From Casp-actino8 sp037147055 (GTDB lineage Bacteria > Actinomycetota > Acidimicrobiia > Acidimicrobiales > Ilumatobacteraceae): a stretch of DNA of 64,000 bases. Positions 1 to 9,631 of this stretch are shown piece by piece. The notes under the pieces were generated by a model that saw only the letters and a list, made by a program, of their open reading frames with translations, was not told the origin of the DNA and did no database searches. The translations under genes and the position numbers were made by a program. Where the stretch lies: assembly GCA_037147055.1 (NCBI GenBank), contig JBAWVW010000001.1, positions 62,001-126,000 of the forward strand. Direction: 5' to 3'. Position 1 is the stretch's first letter. Every line of letters begins with the position of its first letter.

Positions 1-2
1 TC

Positions 3-1073
3 ATGGGTAAGAAGAAAATTGGCTTTGCAATCTCGTTGACTCTCATTCTGTTGACAATCGGTTCGCTCTTGACGCGTGGTCTTAATTTGGGTCTTGATTT
101 CGAAGGCGGAGTAGCTTGGCAAGTCCCCGTCAGTAAAACGATGGATGCTGATGCGGCGCGTGCTGTTCTTACCAGTAACGGAATTGAGACCAGCAACGCA
201 AAAATTCAGATACTGACCAACGGATCGACAGAATCACTACGCATTCAAGTAGGCGATCAAACTCCTGAAATTCAAGTCAAGGTCAAAGATGAGCTCGCAA
301 AAGTTGGCAAAGTAGATGTCAATGAGGTGTCCGTCAATTCGGTGAGCTCCTCATGGGGCCGTTCAATCACCGAAAAGGCTATTCGCGCCTTAATCGCCTT
401 CATTGTTTTGGTGTCCTTGTACATCGCATGGCGTTTCGAGTGGCGTATGGCTCTTGCGGCGATTTTGGCGATGCTCCATGATGTGCTGATCAGCGTTGGT
501 GTTTATTCATTGATCGGATTTGAAGTAACTCCAGCCACGGTGGTGGCTTTTCTCACCATTCTGGGTTTCTCGTTATACGACACGATCGTGGTTTTCGACA
601 AAGTCAAGGACAATCTTGACAAGTTTGCGGGCTCTCGTACTTCAATGGCGGACATTACAAACGTCTCAATGAATCAGGTGTTGATGCGATCAATCAACAC
701 TTCGTTAGCAGCAGTATTGCCGGTTCTATCGCTACTCATTCTTGGTTCAGGAGTTTTTGGAGCTATCGCCTTACGTGAGTTTGCTATCGCCCTGTTGGTT
801 GGATTAATCACAGGTTCTTATTCCTCGATCTACATCGCTTCTCCCTTGCTTTCTCTCATCAAAGAGCGCGAAGCGAAATATCGTAATTTCAGAGGAGCAC
901 ACGCAGTGGGTCCCGAACTTGCCCATATGGTTGTCTCGGGCACTGCTACAGGTGCAAAATCAGTTCGACGACAGGCATCAGAAATAGGTGGTTCAGGAAG
1001 TACCAACATTGCTCCAACTTCAACTGCACTGCTGACTCATCCTCCACGTCCCCGTAAAAAGCGCCGTCGCTAA
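3..1073 (+). CDS. secF: Protein translocase subunit SecF (5' end probably outside window)
   Basis: SecF pairs with SecD and uses the proton gradient to help SecYEG move proteins across the membrane. The visible 356 residues start with a membrane segment (about 7-26), followed by the FEGG motif of the periplasmic head (about 34), that domain to about 115, and five further membrane segments, including LHDVLISVGVYSL and the conserved LGFSLYDTIVVFDKVKDN stretch. The C-terminus is a basic tail ending KKRRR. The first ATG lies only two bases into the window, where most SecF proteins already have about ten cytoplasmic residues, so the true start is probably upstream, after secD. The gene precedes apt by 16 bases. 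Confidence 0.93.
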   Translation: MGKKKIGFAISLTLILLTIGSLLTRGLNLGLDFEGGVAWQVPVSKTMDADAARAVLTSNGIETSNAKIQILTNGSTESLRIQVGDQTPEIQVKVKDELAKVGKVDVNEVSVNSVSSSWGRSITEKAIRALIAFIVLVSLYIAWRFEWRMALAAILAMLHDVLISVGVYSLIGFEVTPATVVAFLTILGFSLYDTIVVFDKVKDNLDKFAGSRTSMADITNVSMNQVLMRSINTSLAAVLPVLSLLILGSGVFGAIALREFAIALLVGLITGSYSSIYIASPLLSLIKEREAKYRNFRGAHAVGPELAHMVVSGTATGAKSVRRQASEIGGSGSTNIAPTSTALLTHPPRPRKKRRR

Positions 1074-1089
1074 AGCGAGTACATGCACG

Positions 1090-1611
1090 ATGGATATTGA
1101 CGCCCTCAAGAGCCTGATTCGAGCGATTCCCGATTACCCATCTGTTGGCGTGACCTTCAGAGATATCACGCCATTACTCAGCCATCCCATAGCTTTCACA
1201 TCTTGCATTGATCTTCTTGCTGATCGTTTTAGAGACCAGAGAATTGATCTCGTGATCGGCGTTGAGGCTCGGGGTTTCATTCTCGGAGCACCTATCGCAG
1301 TCGCGCTTGGCGCCGGTTTCATCCCTGTGCGTAAAGCGGGAAAGTTACCGTGGGCGGTCGTGCGCGAGGAGTACGACCTTGAGTACGGTTCGGACAAGCT
1401 AGAAATACATCGTGATGCCATTCAACCTGGACAACGGGTCTTGATCGTTGATGATGTCTTGGCGACAGGTGGAACTGCTGCTGCTACATGTCGTTTGGCA
1501 TCGGCCTTGGGTGCCGAGATCGTGGCTCTAGCGGTTCTTATTGAACTTCCTTTCCTCGCAGGGCGACTCAAATTGGGCGCAACTCCCATTGAGGCTCTCT
1601 TTTCCTTCTGA
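1090..1611 (+). CDS. apt: Adenine phosphoribosyltransferase
   Basis: Purine salvage enzyme converting adenine plus PRPP to AMP. It has 173 residues, the usual length. The PRPP-binding motif VLIVDDVLATGGTA lies at about residues 117-130, the family signature GVEARGFILGAPIA around 57-70, and the N-terminal IPDYPSVGVTFRDITPLL is typical of Apt. It sits between secF and rel, the common order secD-secF-apt-rel in Actinomycetota and other bacteria, which supports the call. An ATG six bases upstream (1084) is out of phase with no better ribosome site, so 1090 is kept. Confidence 0.95.
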   Translation: MDIDALKSLIRAIPDYPSVGVTFRDITPLLSHPIAFTSCIDLLADRFRDQRIDLVIGVEARGFILGAPIAVALGAGFIPVRKAGKLPWAVVREEYDLEYGSDKLEIHRDAIQPGQRVLIVDDVLATGGTAAATCRLASALGAEIVALAVLIELPFLAGRLKLGATPIEALFSF

Positions 1612-1643
1612 CTTGGTAGTCGCAATATTTGACTCCTGCCTGC

Positions 1644-1649
1644 GATACT
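1644..1649 (+). promoter_or_regulatory. -10 box (GATACT) for leaderless rel transcript
   Basis: GATACT occupies exactly -12 to -7 relative to the A of the rel ATG at 1656, and no Shine-Dalgarno sequence precedes that ATG. This is the geometry of a leaderless actinobacterial promoter. No good -35 is visible. The call is inference from position. Confidence 0.4.
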
Positions 1650-1655
1650 TAAACA

Positions 1656-3884
1656 ATGGCAACGGTGACAAGACTTCTTCCTTGGCGTCGGCAGATGAGC
1701 GCGCCGATCGACGAAATGGCACCAGTCCTACAATCTTTTCGTCGCCGGCATCCAAAAGCATCCACAGCCTTGATAACGAAGGCCTTTGAGGTCGCCCGAC
1801 TGGCTCATTTGACTCAAACTCGTAAAAGTGGTGAGGGATATATCAACCATCCTGTAGCAGTCGCCAAGATTGTGGCCGATATTGGTCTGGATGAGACGAC
1901 TGTGGCAGCGGCGTTACTACATGACGCAGTCGAAGACACTGAACTCACCATCGCCGATGTGGAAAAGGATTTCGGTAGCGAAGTGGCAGCCATTGTCGAT
2001 GGCGTCACCAAACTTGAGCGCCTGCAGTTTGACTCGAAGGAAGAACAACAAGCGGCGACCATGCGCAAAATGCTTGTGGCAATGGCCAAAGATTTACGCG
2101 TTCTGATCATCAAATTGGCTGATCGCCTACACAACATGAGAACCATTGCGGCGATGCCCGTTGAAAAGCAGCAGCGCATCGCCAGCGAGACCATGGATAT
2201 CTACGCCCCTTTAGCCCATCGATTGGGGATGCAAGGGTTAAAGCAAGAACTTGAAGACCTCTCGTTTGCTTCAATGTTTCCCAAGCGCTACGCAGAATTG
2301 GATCATCTTGTGAGTAGTCGCAGCCCTGAGCGCGATCTTTATTTGGCCAAGGCAATGGCCGAGGTTCGCGAGCGCTTAGTCGCACTGAACATTGATGCCG
2401 ATATCACCGGGCGAGGCAAGCACCTGTGGAGCATTTACGAGAAGATGATTCAAAAAGGCAAAGAATTTGATGAGATTTTTGACATTATGGCAATCCGAGT
2501 CGTGGTTGCCTCAGTCAAGGATTGTTATGCGAGTTTGGGCAGCATCCATGGGCAATGGAAACCAATCACGGGTCGCTTTAAAGACTACGTGGCGATGCCA
2601 AAGTTCAATCTTTATCAAAGTCTTCATACAACGGTGATTGGTCCTGGCGGCAAGCCATTAGAGATTCAGATTCGAACACGTGAGATGCATCAGCGTGCCG
2701 AATGGGGAGTGGCGGCACATTGGGCCTATAAGGATCATCAAGAAACCCCAGACATCAACTGGCTCAACCGAATTATTGACTGGCAGAGCGAGATTTCCGA
2801 TCCAGCCCAATTCATGGAGAGCCTTAAAACTGATCTTGAACAAGATGAAATATTTGTCTTCACCCCGAAGGGTCGGGTCATCAATCTTCCCGTGGGATCG
2901 TGTCCTGTTGATTTCGGTTATTCGGTACACACCGAAATTGGTAACGCCTGTATCGGGGCGCGGGTTAATGGACGATTAGTTCCCCTCACACATGTTCTGA
3001 AATCTGGTGATACGTGTGAAATATTCACCTCAAAAGTTGAAAGTGCAAGTCCGTCAAGTGACTGGTTGGTTTTTGTTGTTTCACCAAAGGCCCGTAACAA
3101 AATCAAGCAATGGCATTCACGTGAAAAACGTGATGACTTAGTTGAGGCTGGGCGCGAACTTCTTGAAAATGAGTTACGTCGTCAACGTCTTCCTGTTAGC
3201 CAAGCAATGAATAGCCAGCACCTGGAGCTTGAGATTGAGAGGCGATTGTTCGTCGATCTCGAAGCCTTATTGTGCGCTATCGGCGAAGGTCAGGTGAACG
3301 CGCAAGACGTGGCGAGCGAAGTCTTTGCAAAGTTCCAAGATTCAAGTTCTGAAGAACGGCTACCAGAATCAGTCCTGCGTTCTTCATCGTCGACAAAAAT
3401 TAATAGCGTGGGAATCCATGTCGATGGCTTTGATGATGTCCTCGTTCGGCTATCGAAATGTTGCACCCCAGTTCCCGGTGATGAAATTATGGGCTTTATC
3501 ACTCGCGGTCGGGGAGTCAGTGTTCATCGCACGGACTGTGTCAATGCAGATTCATTCGTCGATGAACAATCATCACGGTTGATTGATGTTGAGTGGGATG
3601 GCTCCACAGTCGGAACAATCTTCAGGGCAGGTGTTGAAGTGCTCGCTCTCGATAGGTCAGGTCTGCTTCGAGATGTGGCGAACGCGTTATCGGAACAACA
3701 TGTCAATATCGTCGCCTGTAGCACGCACACTGGGGGAGATCGTGTAGCCAAGATGCATTTCGAATTTGAATTGGCAGACCCGAGTCACCTCAATTCGGTA
3801 CTGCGAACGATTAAGAGGATTGAAGGGGTTTACGACGCCTACCGAGCGGGTGCCGGTCGCTCCCTTGAAGACTCAGCGGGGTGA
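1656..3884 (+). CDS. rel: Bifunctional (p)ppGpp synthetase/hydrolase (Rel)
   Basis: Makes and degrades the stringent-response alarmone (p)ppGpp on ribosomes. Its 742 residues contain, in order, an HD hydrolase domain (H65, HD at 89-90, ED at 93-94), a synthetase domain with the RFKD motif near residue 306 and MPKFNLYQSLHTT after it, a TGS domain (about 395-455), a helical/zinc-finger-like part with CCTPVPGD near 607, and a C-terminal ACT domain (about 665-735). The intact HD residues together with RFKD point to a bifunctional Rel, not a synthetase-only RelA. It lies after apt and before hisS, an arrangement frequent in Actinomycetota. The promoter looks leaderless; an internal ATG (MSAPIDEM, residue 14) is an alternative start. 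Confidence 0.96.
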   Translation: MATVTRLLPWRRQMSAPIDEMAPVLQSFRRRHPKASTALITKAFEVARLAHLTQTRKSGEGYINHPVAVAKIVADIGLDETTVAAALLHDAVEDTELTIADVEKDFGSEVAAIVDGVTKLERLQFDSKEEQQAATMRKMLVAMAKDLRVLIIKLADRLHNMRTIAAMPVEKQQRIASETMDIYAPLAHRLGMQGLKQELEDLSFASMFPKRYAELDHLVSSRSPERDLYLAKAMAEVRERLVALNIDADITGRGKHLWSIYEKMIQKGKEFDEIFDIMAIRVVVASVKDCYASLGSIHGQWKPITGRFKDYVAMPKFNLYQSLHTTVIGPGGKPLEIQIRTREMHQRAEWGVAAHWAYKDHQETPDINWLNRIIDWQSEISDPAQFMESLKTDLEQDEIFVFTPKGRVINLPVGSCPVDFGYSVHTEIGNACIGARVNGRLVPLTHVLKSGDTCEIFTSKVESASPSSDWLVFVVSPKARNKIKQWHSREKRDDLVEAGRELLENELRRQRLPVSQAMNSQHLELEIERRLFVDLEALLCAIGEGQVNAQDVASEVFAKFQDSSSEERLPESVLRSSSSTKINSVGIHVDGFDDVLVRLSKCCTPVPGDEIMGFITRGRGVSVHRTDCVNADSFVDEQSSRLIDVEWDGSTVGTIFRAGVEVLALDRSGLLRDVANALSEQHVNIVACSTHTGGDRVAKMHFEFELADPSHLNSVLRTIKRIEGVYDAYRAGAGRSLEDSAG

Positions 3885-3957
3885 TGGGTTTTTCCTTTTT
3901 TACCTGCACTGAGAGGCTATATTTTCCTAGACCACTGCTGATATACCGCTAACCTAA

Positions 3958-5217
3958 ATGACTGTGCCCAAGTTTCAAACCAGTCCTGGAATGCGTGACA
4001 TCCTGCCGCCCGAGTCGGCTCGATGGAGGCGCTTCGTGGGCACCTTTTCTGACGCAGTGACCGCTGCCGGCTACGGCCAGATTATTCCCCCGTTATTGGA
4101 GGACATTGGCGTATTCCACCGTGTGGGAGAAGCCACCGATGTGGTGACTAAGGAGATGTACGACTTTGTGGACAAGGGTGATCGCCACATCGCTCTACGT
4201 CCCGAACAAACGGCAAGCGTATGTCGTGCCTTTGTTCAACACGGTCCAACCACACCTTGGAAGGTTTGGTATGCAGGACCTAATTTTCGGTATGAACGCC
4301 CACAAAGAGGTCGCTTCCGACAGTTTGACCAAGTGGGTGTTGAAGTGCTGGGTGTCGAGGATCCTTATCTTGACATTGAAGTCATCTGCCTAGCGTGGAA
4401 TTTCTTCGCCCAACTCGGTTTGCAACAGGTGGCTTTGCACATCAATAGCTTGGGTGAGCCTTCAGATCGAGAACGTTATATGCAGGCTCTACAGGAATAC
4501 TTCAGCGCCAATCTAGAAACGTTAAGTGCCGCAAGCCAAGTAACTTTGGCAAAGAATCCGCTCCGTGTGCTTGACTCGAAGCGACCCGAAGATCAAGAAC
4601 TGATCAGTGGTGCACCGCGCATCTCAGACTTTTACAGCCCGCAAGCCAAAGCCCATTTTGACACTGTTCAAGAGGGACTGAGCGAACTCGGTATCGCCTT
4701 TGTGATCAATGAAAAATTAGTTCGTGGTCTTGACTACTACCGTCACACAACCTTTGAGTTCGTTGGCGGCACCTTGGAGTCAGCACAGAATGCGCTTGGC
4801 GGAGGGGGCCGCTACGACGGTCTTGTAGAGGCTTTAGGTGGACCTTCAACTGCTGGAGTGGGGTTTGCTATTGGCCTCGATCGCACTCTCTTGGCATGCG
4901 ATGATGAAGGGGTCTTTGCGCCTACACCCGAAGATGTCAGCGTCTTTGTGGTTGATATCACTGGTGGTAAAGAAGCTATGTTGATCACTCAGGGATTGCG
5001 TAGTGCTGGTGTATCAGCAGACCGCGCCTTTGAGGGACGAAGTATCAAAAGTCAGATGAAACTCGCCGATCGAAGTGGTGCCACTGTTGCAATCATTATT
5101 GGCCCCGACGAAGTTGCTGCAGCCACAGCGGTTATCCGGCCATTACGTTCAGATCGAGAACAATACATTGTGTCTCGTAAAGATTTACTCCCCTCAATCA
5201 CGAAAGAACTTTCATGA
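3958..5217 (+). CDS. hisS: Histidyl-tRNA synthetase
   Basis: Charges tRNA-His. Class II synthetase of 419 residues. Visible signatures are the N-terminal SPGMRDILPPE, motif 2 in the FRYERPQRGRFRQFDQVGVE stretch (about 111-130), the histidine-specific LVRGLDYYRHTTFEF (about 254-268), the glycine-rich GGGGRYDGLVEALGG near 281 and motif 3 GVGFAIGLDRTLL near 300. The C-terminal 90 residues form the anticodon-binding domain. Its stop overlaps the aspS start by four bases (ATGA), so the two are translationally coupled. No T-box or other leader was seen in the 73-base gap after rel. Confidence 0.97.
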   Translation: MTVPKFQTSPGMRDILPPESARWRRFVGTFSDAVTAAGYGQIIPPLLEDIGVFHRVGEATDVVTKEMYDFVDKGDRHIALRPEQTASVCRAFVQHGPTTPWKVWYAGPNFRYERPQRGRFRQFDQVGVEVLGVEDPYLDIEVICLAWNFFAQLGLQQVALHINSLGEPSDRERYMQALQEYFSANLETLSAASQVTLAKNPLRVLDSKRPEDQELISGAPRISDFYSPQAKAHFDTVQEGLSELGIAFVINEKLVRGLDYYRHTTFEFVGGTLESAQNALGGGGRYDGLVEALGGPSTAGVGFAIGLDRTLLACDDEGVFAPTPEDVSVFVVDITGGKEAMLITQGLRSAGVSADRAFEGRSIKSQMKLADRSGATVAIIIGPDEVAAATAVIRPLRSDREQYIVSRKDLLPSITKELS

Positions 5218-6986
5218 CGACGCCAGCAGAAAAAACGTCCATTCGCCAAACTTCAATGCGCACTCATATGTGCGGTGATCTGCGAGCAACCGAGATCGCC
5301 CAGACTGTCAGCGTGTGTGGCTGGGTCGCCAAACGGCGCGAACACGGTGACAGGTTGGCCTTTGTCGACCTTCGCGATCACACCGGCATTATTCAGTGTG
5401 TGATTGACAACGACGTGGATGTGCGCAGTGAATATGTCGTTCGAATCACGGGAGTAGTGCGTTCACGACCAGAGGGGACGATAAACAGCAATATTGCAAC
5501 TGGCGAAGTGGAAATCGGAGATTGCGTTGTTGAAGTTCTCCGATCAGCTGAAGCGCCACCCTTCCCAGTCGATGCCCGCGCCGATGATGTTGACGAAAAT
5601 GTTCGCCTGCAATATCGCTACATCGATATTCGGCGCGAGCGTATGCAACGCAACCTACGGACGCGCGCCAAAGTCAACTCAGCAGTGAGGGCTTCAATGG
5701 AACGCCAAGGCTTTGTCGAGGTTGAGACTCCGATGTTGGTGCCCTCAACACCCGAAGGTGCACGTGAGTTTTTAGTGCCCTCGCGTAAGGAGCCAGGTTC
5801 CTTTTACGCGTTGCCCCAAAGTCCACAACTGTTTAAGCAACTTTTGATGGTCGCCGGCATTGACCGCTATTACCAAATTGCACGTTGTTTACGCGATGAA
5901 GATTTGCGAGCAGATCGGCAATACGAGTTCATGCAGTTGGATGCCGAAATGAGCTTCGTCAGTCAAGATGATGTTCTAGAGGCAATCGGAGAGGCTGTCA
6001 TTTGTGCCGCTGAAGCTGTGACTGGTGTTCGCCCTGACCCTATTGAGCGAATTACTTGGCGAGAAGCCATGGAGCGATTTGGCGTAGATAAACCAGACCT
6101 GCGTTTCGGTATGGAGTTAATTGAATTGACTTCAATTTTTTCAGGCACCGAATTCAAGGCTTTTTCAGGTGCAGCCTCAATCAAAGGTTTACGTGTTGAG
6201 TCAAAGGCGGAAGAATTCGGTCGCAACAAACTCGATGCTCTCACCGACCGGGCAAAGAAAATTGGTGCTAAGGGTCTCGTATGGATGAAGGTGGCGGCCG
6301 ATGGAACTTTGGAATCGCCTGTTGTGAAATTCCTCTCCGCCGCTGAGCAGAGCGCAGTTCTGCTCGCACTTCAAGCAACTCCTGGTGATCTATTGCTCAT
6401 CGTTGCCGACGAATGGGCAACCACCTGCGAGGTCCTCGGGCAGTTGCGTAATGATCTTGGTCGTCCTCCCGTGCACCAGGGTCCGTACCGCTATGTTTGG
6501 GTCACTGAGTTTCCTCTCTTCGTCGGAGTCAACAAAGAGACTGGTCAGCCCAAGCCAGGGCACCATCCTTTCTGCCAGCCCCATCCAGATGACCTGCATA
6601 TGTTTGAGTCGAATCCGATGTCCGTGCGATCGATGGCATACGACCTTGTTCTCAACGGTTGGGAATTGGGTTCAGGGTCAATTCGGATTCATGAACCCGA
6701 CATGCAACGCCGTGTGTTCACCGCTTTGGGTATTAGTGAGGAAGAGGCGAATCAAAAGTTTGGATTTTTCCTTAAGCCATTTACCTATGGTGCCCCACCC
6801 CACGGAGGATTCGCCTTTGGTTTGGATCGTCTCGTGGCGATTTTGGCAGGAGAAGACAATATTCGAGAAGTCATTGCATTTCCCAAAACCCAAAGTGGTC
6901 AAGACCCGATGACCAATGCTCCAACTCGCGCCGAACCTAAGCAACTTGAAGAATTAGGCATTCGGGTACTGCCTCCAAAGGCCTAA
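5214..6986 (+). CDS. aspS: Aspartyl-tRNA synthetase
   Basis: Charges tRNA-Asp (and tRNA-Asn if the genome uses the amidotransferase route). It has 590 residues, the bacterial length: an N-terminal OB-fold anticodon domain (SVCGWVAKRREHGDRLAFVD, about 31-50), a class II core with the FLVPSR..YALPQSPQLFKQLLM stretch near 183-208 and RDEDLRADRQYEFMQLD near 225, the inserted GAD-like domain (about 290-420), and motif 3 HGGFAFGLDRLVAIL near 531. It starts inside the end of hisS (ATGA overlap) and is followed by rppH after one base. Whether it is discriminating cannot be told from sequence alone. Confidence 0.97.
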   Translation: MTTPAEKTSIRQTSMRTHMCGDLRATEIAQTVSVCGWVAKRREHGDRLAFVDLRDHTGIIQCVIDNDVDVRSEYVVRITGVVRSRPEGTINSNIATGEVEIGDCVVEVLRSAEAPPFPVDARADDVDENVRLQYRYIDIRRERMQRNLRTRAKVNSAVRASMERQGFVEVETPMLVPSTPEGAREFLVPSRKEPGSFYALPQSPQLFKQLLMVAGIDRYYQIARCLRDEDLRADRQYEFMQLDAEMSFVSQDDVLEAIGEAVICAAEAVTGVRPDPIERITWREAMERFGVDKPDLRFGMELIELTSIFSGTEFKAFSGAASIKGLRVESKAEEFGRNKLDALTDRAKKIGAKGLVWMKVAADGTLESPVVKFLSAAEQSAVLLALQATPGDLLLIVADEWATTCEVLGQLRNDLGRPPVHQGPYRYVWVTEFPLFVGVNKETGQPKPGHHPFCQPHPDDLHMFESNPMSVRSMAYDLVLNGWELGSGSIRIHEPDMQRRVFTALGISEEEANQKFGFFLKPFTYGAPPHGGFAFGLDRLVAILAGEDNIREVIAFPKTQSGQDPMTNAPTRAEPKQLEELGIRVLPPKA

Positions 6987-6987
6987 C

Positions 6988-7446
6988 ATGCCATCTCAGA
7001 AATTCCGCGCTGGAGTAGTCATTGCGATCCGTCGTGAAAATGGCGACCTGATGTGCTTCCAGCGTTCGGATGTTGCCGATTCTTGGCAGCTACCGCAAGG
7101 GGGAATTGACGTAGGTGAATTACCCGTCGATGCTGCCTGGAGAGAACTGACAGAAGAAACAGGGCTGACAGGTAGGGATGTTCATTTAGTCAGCGAATTA
7201 CCTGAGTGGATCACCTACGAATATCCAGCAATAGTTCGCGAGGCGATGCCCGAGGGTGGCAAGCGCCTCGGACAGACACAAAAGTGGTTTCTCTTCGGTC
7301 TCTTAGATGAGCCAAATATTGATCCGAAACCAGATGGAGTGGAATTTATTGGCTGGCAATGGATGGATCCTCATCATCTCCTACATCATGTCGTGAACTT
7401 TCGACAGGATTCCTACGGACGCGCTTTCTCTAGATTGCTTCCATGA
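6988..7446 (+). CDS. rppH: RNA pyrophosphohydrolase-type Nudix hydrolase
   Basis: A Nudix enzyme of 152 residues that resembles RppH, which removes pyrophosphate from 5'-triphosphorylated RNA and so starts decay. The Nudix box runs from about residue 38 to 60, with REL then TEETGL at its end. The N-terminal FRAGVVIAIRRENGDLMCFQR and the TQKWFLFGLL segment are typical of RppH/Ap4A hydrolases. It sits one base after aspS and overlaps rarA by four bases (ATGA), so it belongs to the same transcript. An Ap4A/dinucleoside polyphosphate hydrolase role is also possible; the linkage to two tRNA synthetases, which make Ap4A, fits either. Confidence 0.82.
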   Translation: MPSQKFRAGVVIAIRRENGDLMCFQRSDVADSWQLPQGGIDVGELPVDAAWRELTEETGLTGRDVHLVSELPEWITYEYPAIVREAMPEGGKRLGQTQKWFLFGLLDEPNIDPKPDGVEFIGWQWMDPHHLLHHVVNFRQDSYGRAFSRLLP

Positions 7447-8759
7447 GTGATCTCTTTAGTGCACATGCCGAGGAACAACTTGCTTCGCAAGCGCCCTTAG
7501 CGGCGCGCCTGCGACCGCGTACCATTGATGATGTTGTCGGTCAGCAACATCTGGTAGGGATAGGCAAGCCTTTGCGAGTCCTCGTAGAACAAGACAAATT
7601 GAGTAGTGCGATTTTTTGGGGTCCGCCAGGCACAGGTAAAACAACTTTGGCGTTAGCAGTTGCTGGCACAACCAAGCGATACTTCGAACAATTATCGGCG
7701 GTCACTGCTGGGGTCAAAGATGTGCGTGAAGTTATTGACAAAGCGCGCCAACGCCTAGGAATGCACGGTCAAGGCACCATCTTGTTTCTCGATGAAATTC
7801 ATCGCTTCTCAAAGTCGCAACAAGATGCATTGTTGCCAGCTGTTGAAGATGGGACTCTCACCCTCATCGGAGCAACAACTGAGAATCCCTTCTTTGAAGT
7901 GAATGCGCCGCTGAGGTCACGAAGTACGTTATTTCGCCTTGAGCCATTGGCTGGCGAAGCAGTGATGGCTTTGATCCATAGAGGATTACTAGCCCTTGAC
8001 ACAACGGCCAGTCAGCCAGCAATGGATTTATTGGCTGACCGATCAGGGGGAGACGGTCGCCAAGCATTGACTTCACTTGAGGTTGCAGCAGCCCTCGCTC
8101 ATCCGAATGAAATCAGCCTTGAGCATGCTGAGGCAGCACTTGGAACGACTGCTTTGCGTTACGGTCGTGACGACCATTACGACGTGGTCAGTGCTTTCAT
8201 CAAAAGTATGCGCGGCAGTGACCCACAGGCGGCAACATATTATTTGGGTCGCATGCTTGAAGCCGGCGAGGACGCTCGCTTCATTGTCCGCCGAATGATT
8301 ATTTTTGCTAGTGAAGATATCGGATTAGCCGACCCCACAGCACTATTGATTGCTGTCGCCGCATCTCAAGCCGTGGAACATGTTGGACTACCAGAGGCTG
8401 CCCTCAACCTTTCGCACGCTGTCGTCCACCTTGCTACGGCACCGAAGAGCAATCGCTCCGCATTGGCAATCTGGGGTGTGCAAGCCGATATTCGAAATGG
8501 CGCTGTTGGTGAAGTACCAGCACATTTACGGGATGCCCATTATTTGGGGGCGGCGACACTTGGACACGGAAGCGGATACGACTACCCTCATGATGATCCG
8601 AGAGGATGGGTCGCACAACAGTATCTACCGACAGAACTTGTCGATAAAAAATGGTATCAGCCGAGTGAACACGGCCGTGAGAAGGAAATCGCACAAAGGA
8701 TGAAGCAACGCCGTGAGAGTGCTAACAATGTGGCTCCATCGCCAAAGGATGAACAATGA
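7443..8759 (+). CDS. rarA: Replication-associated recombination AAA ATPase RarA/MgsA
   Basis: RarA (MgsA, WRNIP1 family) is a DNA-dependent ATPase acting at stalled replication forks. The 438 residues hold Walker A GPPGTGKT (about 60-67), Walker B LFLDEIHRF (about 115), the sensor GATTENPFFEVN (about 140) and the C-terminal tetramerisation domain with VSAFIKSMRGSDPQAATYYL and HDDPRGWVAQQYLP, all characteristic. It overlaps rppH upstream and the next gene downstream by four bases each. In many actinobacteria rarA lies upstream of two small genes and alaS; here the two small genes are kept but alaS is not in the window. Confidence 0.95.
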   Translation: MSDLFSAHAEEQLASQAPLAARLRPRTIDDVVGQQHLVGIGKPLRVLVEQDKLSSAIFWGPPGTGKTTLALAVAGTTKRYFEQLSAVTAGVKDVREVIDKARQRLGMHGQGTILFLDEIHRFSKSQQDALLPAVEDGTLTLIGATTENPFFEVNAPLRSRSTLFRLEPLAGEAVMALIHRGLLALDTTASQPAMDLLADRSGGDGRQALTSLEVAAALAHPNEISLEHAEAALGTTALRYGRDDHYDVVSAFIKSMRGSDPQAATYYLGRMLEAGEDARFIVRRMIIFASEDIGLADPTALLIAVAASQAVEHVGLPEAALNLSHAVVHLATAPKSNRSALAIWGVQADIRNGAVGEVPAHLRDAHYLGAATLGHGSGYDYPHDDPRGWVAQQYLPTELVDKKWYQPSEHGREKEIAQRMKQRRESANNVAPSPKDEQ

Positions 8760-9205
8760 CTGCAGGTGACTTAGCGATCGTTCTGGCGGCAACGCTTCTG
8801 ACATTCGGCTTCGCTGCCTTAATCGTCGTCTTGTTGCGGGTTCTTGAGACACTGCGAGTTCTACGCGCTGAGGTTGATGTTCTACGAAATGAAGCTGGCC
8901 CGCTACTCGCAGAATTACGTGAGTCCACCCAAGAAGCGCGCTTTGCAGTCAACGAAGCCCGTGGAGATCTCCATCGTTTTGACCGTGTTCTGGGTTCGGC
9001 CGAAGCGATCTCAGATGCTGTCTCAGGAACAGGTCGGGCAACACGAATGGCTCTATCAACGCCATTCATTAAAGTCACTTCATTCGTGACAGGTACCGCA
9101 CGTGTGATCAAGAAACTCAGAGGGAAGACTCAAACAACTCGCACCTTGTCGGCAGTGCCCTCAACAAAGTCGCGCCAAACCGAAGTAGTGAGGAAAATCA
9201 GATGA
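8756..9205 (+). CDS. DUF948-like single-span membrane protein
   Basis: Protein of 149 residues with one N-terminal membrane segment (about 7-28), followed by a long charged helix rich in Leu, Glu and Arg (about 32-85) with coiled-coil character, then a short hydrophobic, basic tail. This matches the DUF948 class of small proteins found directly after rarA in actinobacteria; their function is unknown. It overlaps rarA by four bases and the next gene by four bases, so the three are probably co-translated. The family assignment is from memory of the layout and pattern, not from a search. Confidence 0.7.
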   Translation: MTAGDLAIVLAATLLTFGFAALIVVLLRVLETLRVLRAEVDVLRNEAGPLLAELRESTQEARFAVNEARGDLHRFDRVLGSAEAISDAVSGTGRATRMALSTPFIKVTSFVTGTARVIKKLRGKTQTTRTLSAVPSTKSRQTEVVRKIR

Positions 9206-9597
9206 TCAAAAGATTCGTATGGTTCGCCTCCGGCCTCGCTGCGGGAGTGACTGGAGTTCTCGTTGCGGGTAAACGTGTGCGAAGAAGCGTCACAAGTTTC
9301 ACCCCCATCAAAGTCGTGCAACGCGCGACTGAGACTACTCGTTCTCGTTTGACCTCCGTGGGTGATGCCTTTCGTGAAGGTCGAGATGCCATGCGCAACA
9401 AGGAATTGCTCATGAAGGCCAAACGCGACGGAAGATTTGAATCATTTGATCGGGCAATCCTCGTCCAACCCCTTGAAGCCGGCGATGAAATACTCGTTGA
9501 TGGACAAAAAGTTGAGCCTGCCCGCGTGGTTCTACTGCGCCACGATCAACAAACAGGACGGACCACACACACGAGGTCAAGGCGTTTTCGCTCTTAA
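9202..9597 (+). CDS. Small hypothetical protein after rarA (DUF6167-like position)
   Basis: Hypothetical protein of 131 residues. It starts with a short hydrophobic stretch (FVWFASGLAAGVTGVLVAG, residues 4-22) that could be a membrane anchor, followed by a basic helical part containing AFREGRDAMRNKE, a pattern seen in the second small gene after rarA in other actinobacteria (DUF6167 type). The C-terminal half contains LEAGDEILVDGQKVEPARVVLL, which looks like a small beta-rich unit. Function unknown. It is the last gene of the secF-to-rarA plus-strand series. Confidence 0.65.
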   Translation: MIKRFVWFASGLAAGVTGVLVAGKRVRRSVTSFTPIKVVQRATETTRSRLTSVGDAFREGRDAMRNKELLMKAKRDGRFESFDRAILVQPLEAGDEILVDGQKVEPARVVLLRHDQQTGRTTHTRSRRFRS

Positions 9598-9631
9598 TCC
9601 GATCGCTTGCACTTGACGGTCCCATCAACCG

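Noticed and set aside
8434..9111. Long minus-strand open frames opposite rarA and the DUF948-like gene
   Set aside because: They lie entirely antisense to well-supported genes and show Arg/Ser-rich composition typical of shadow frames.
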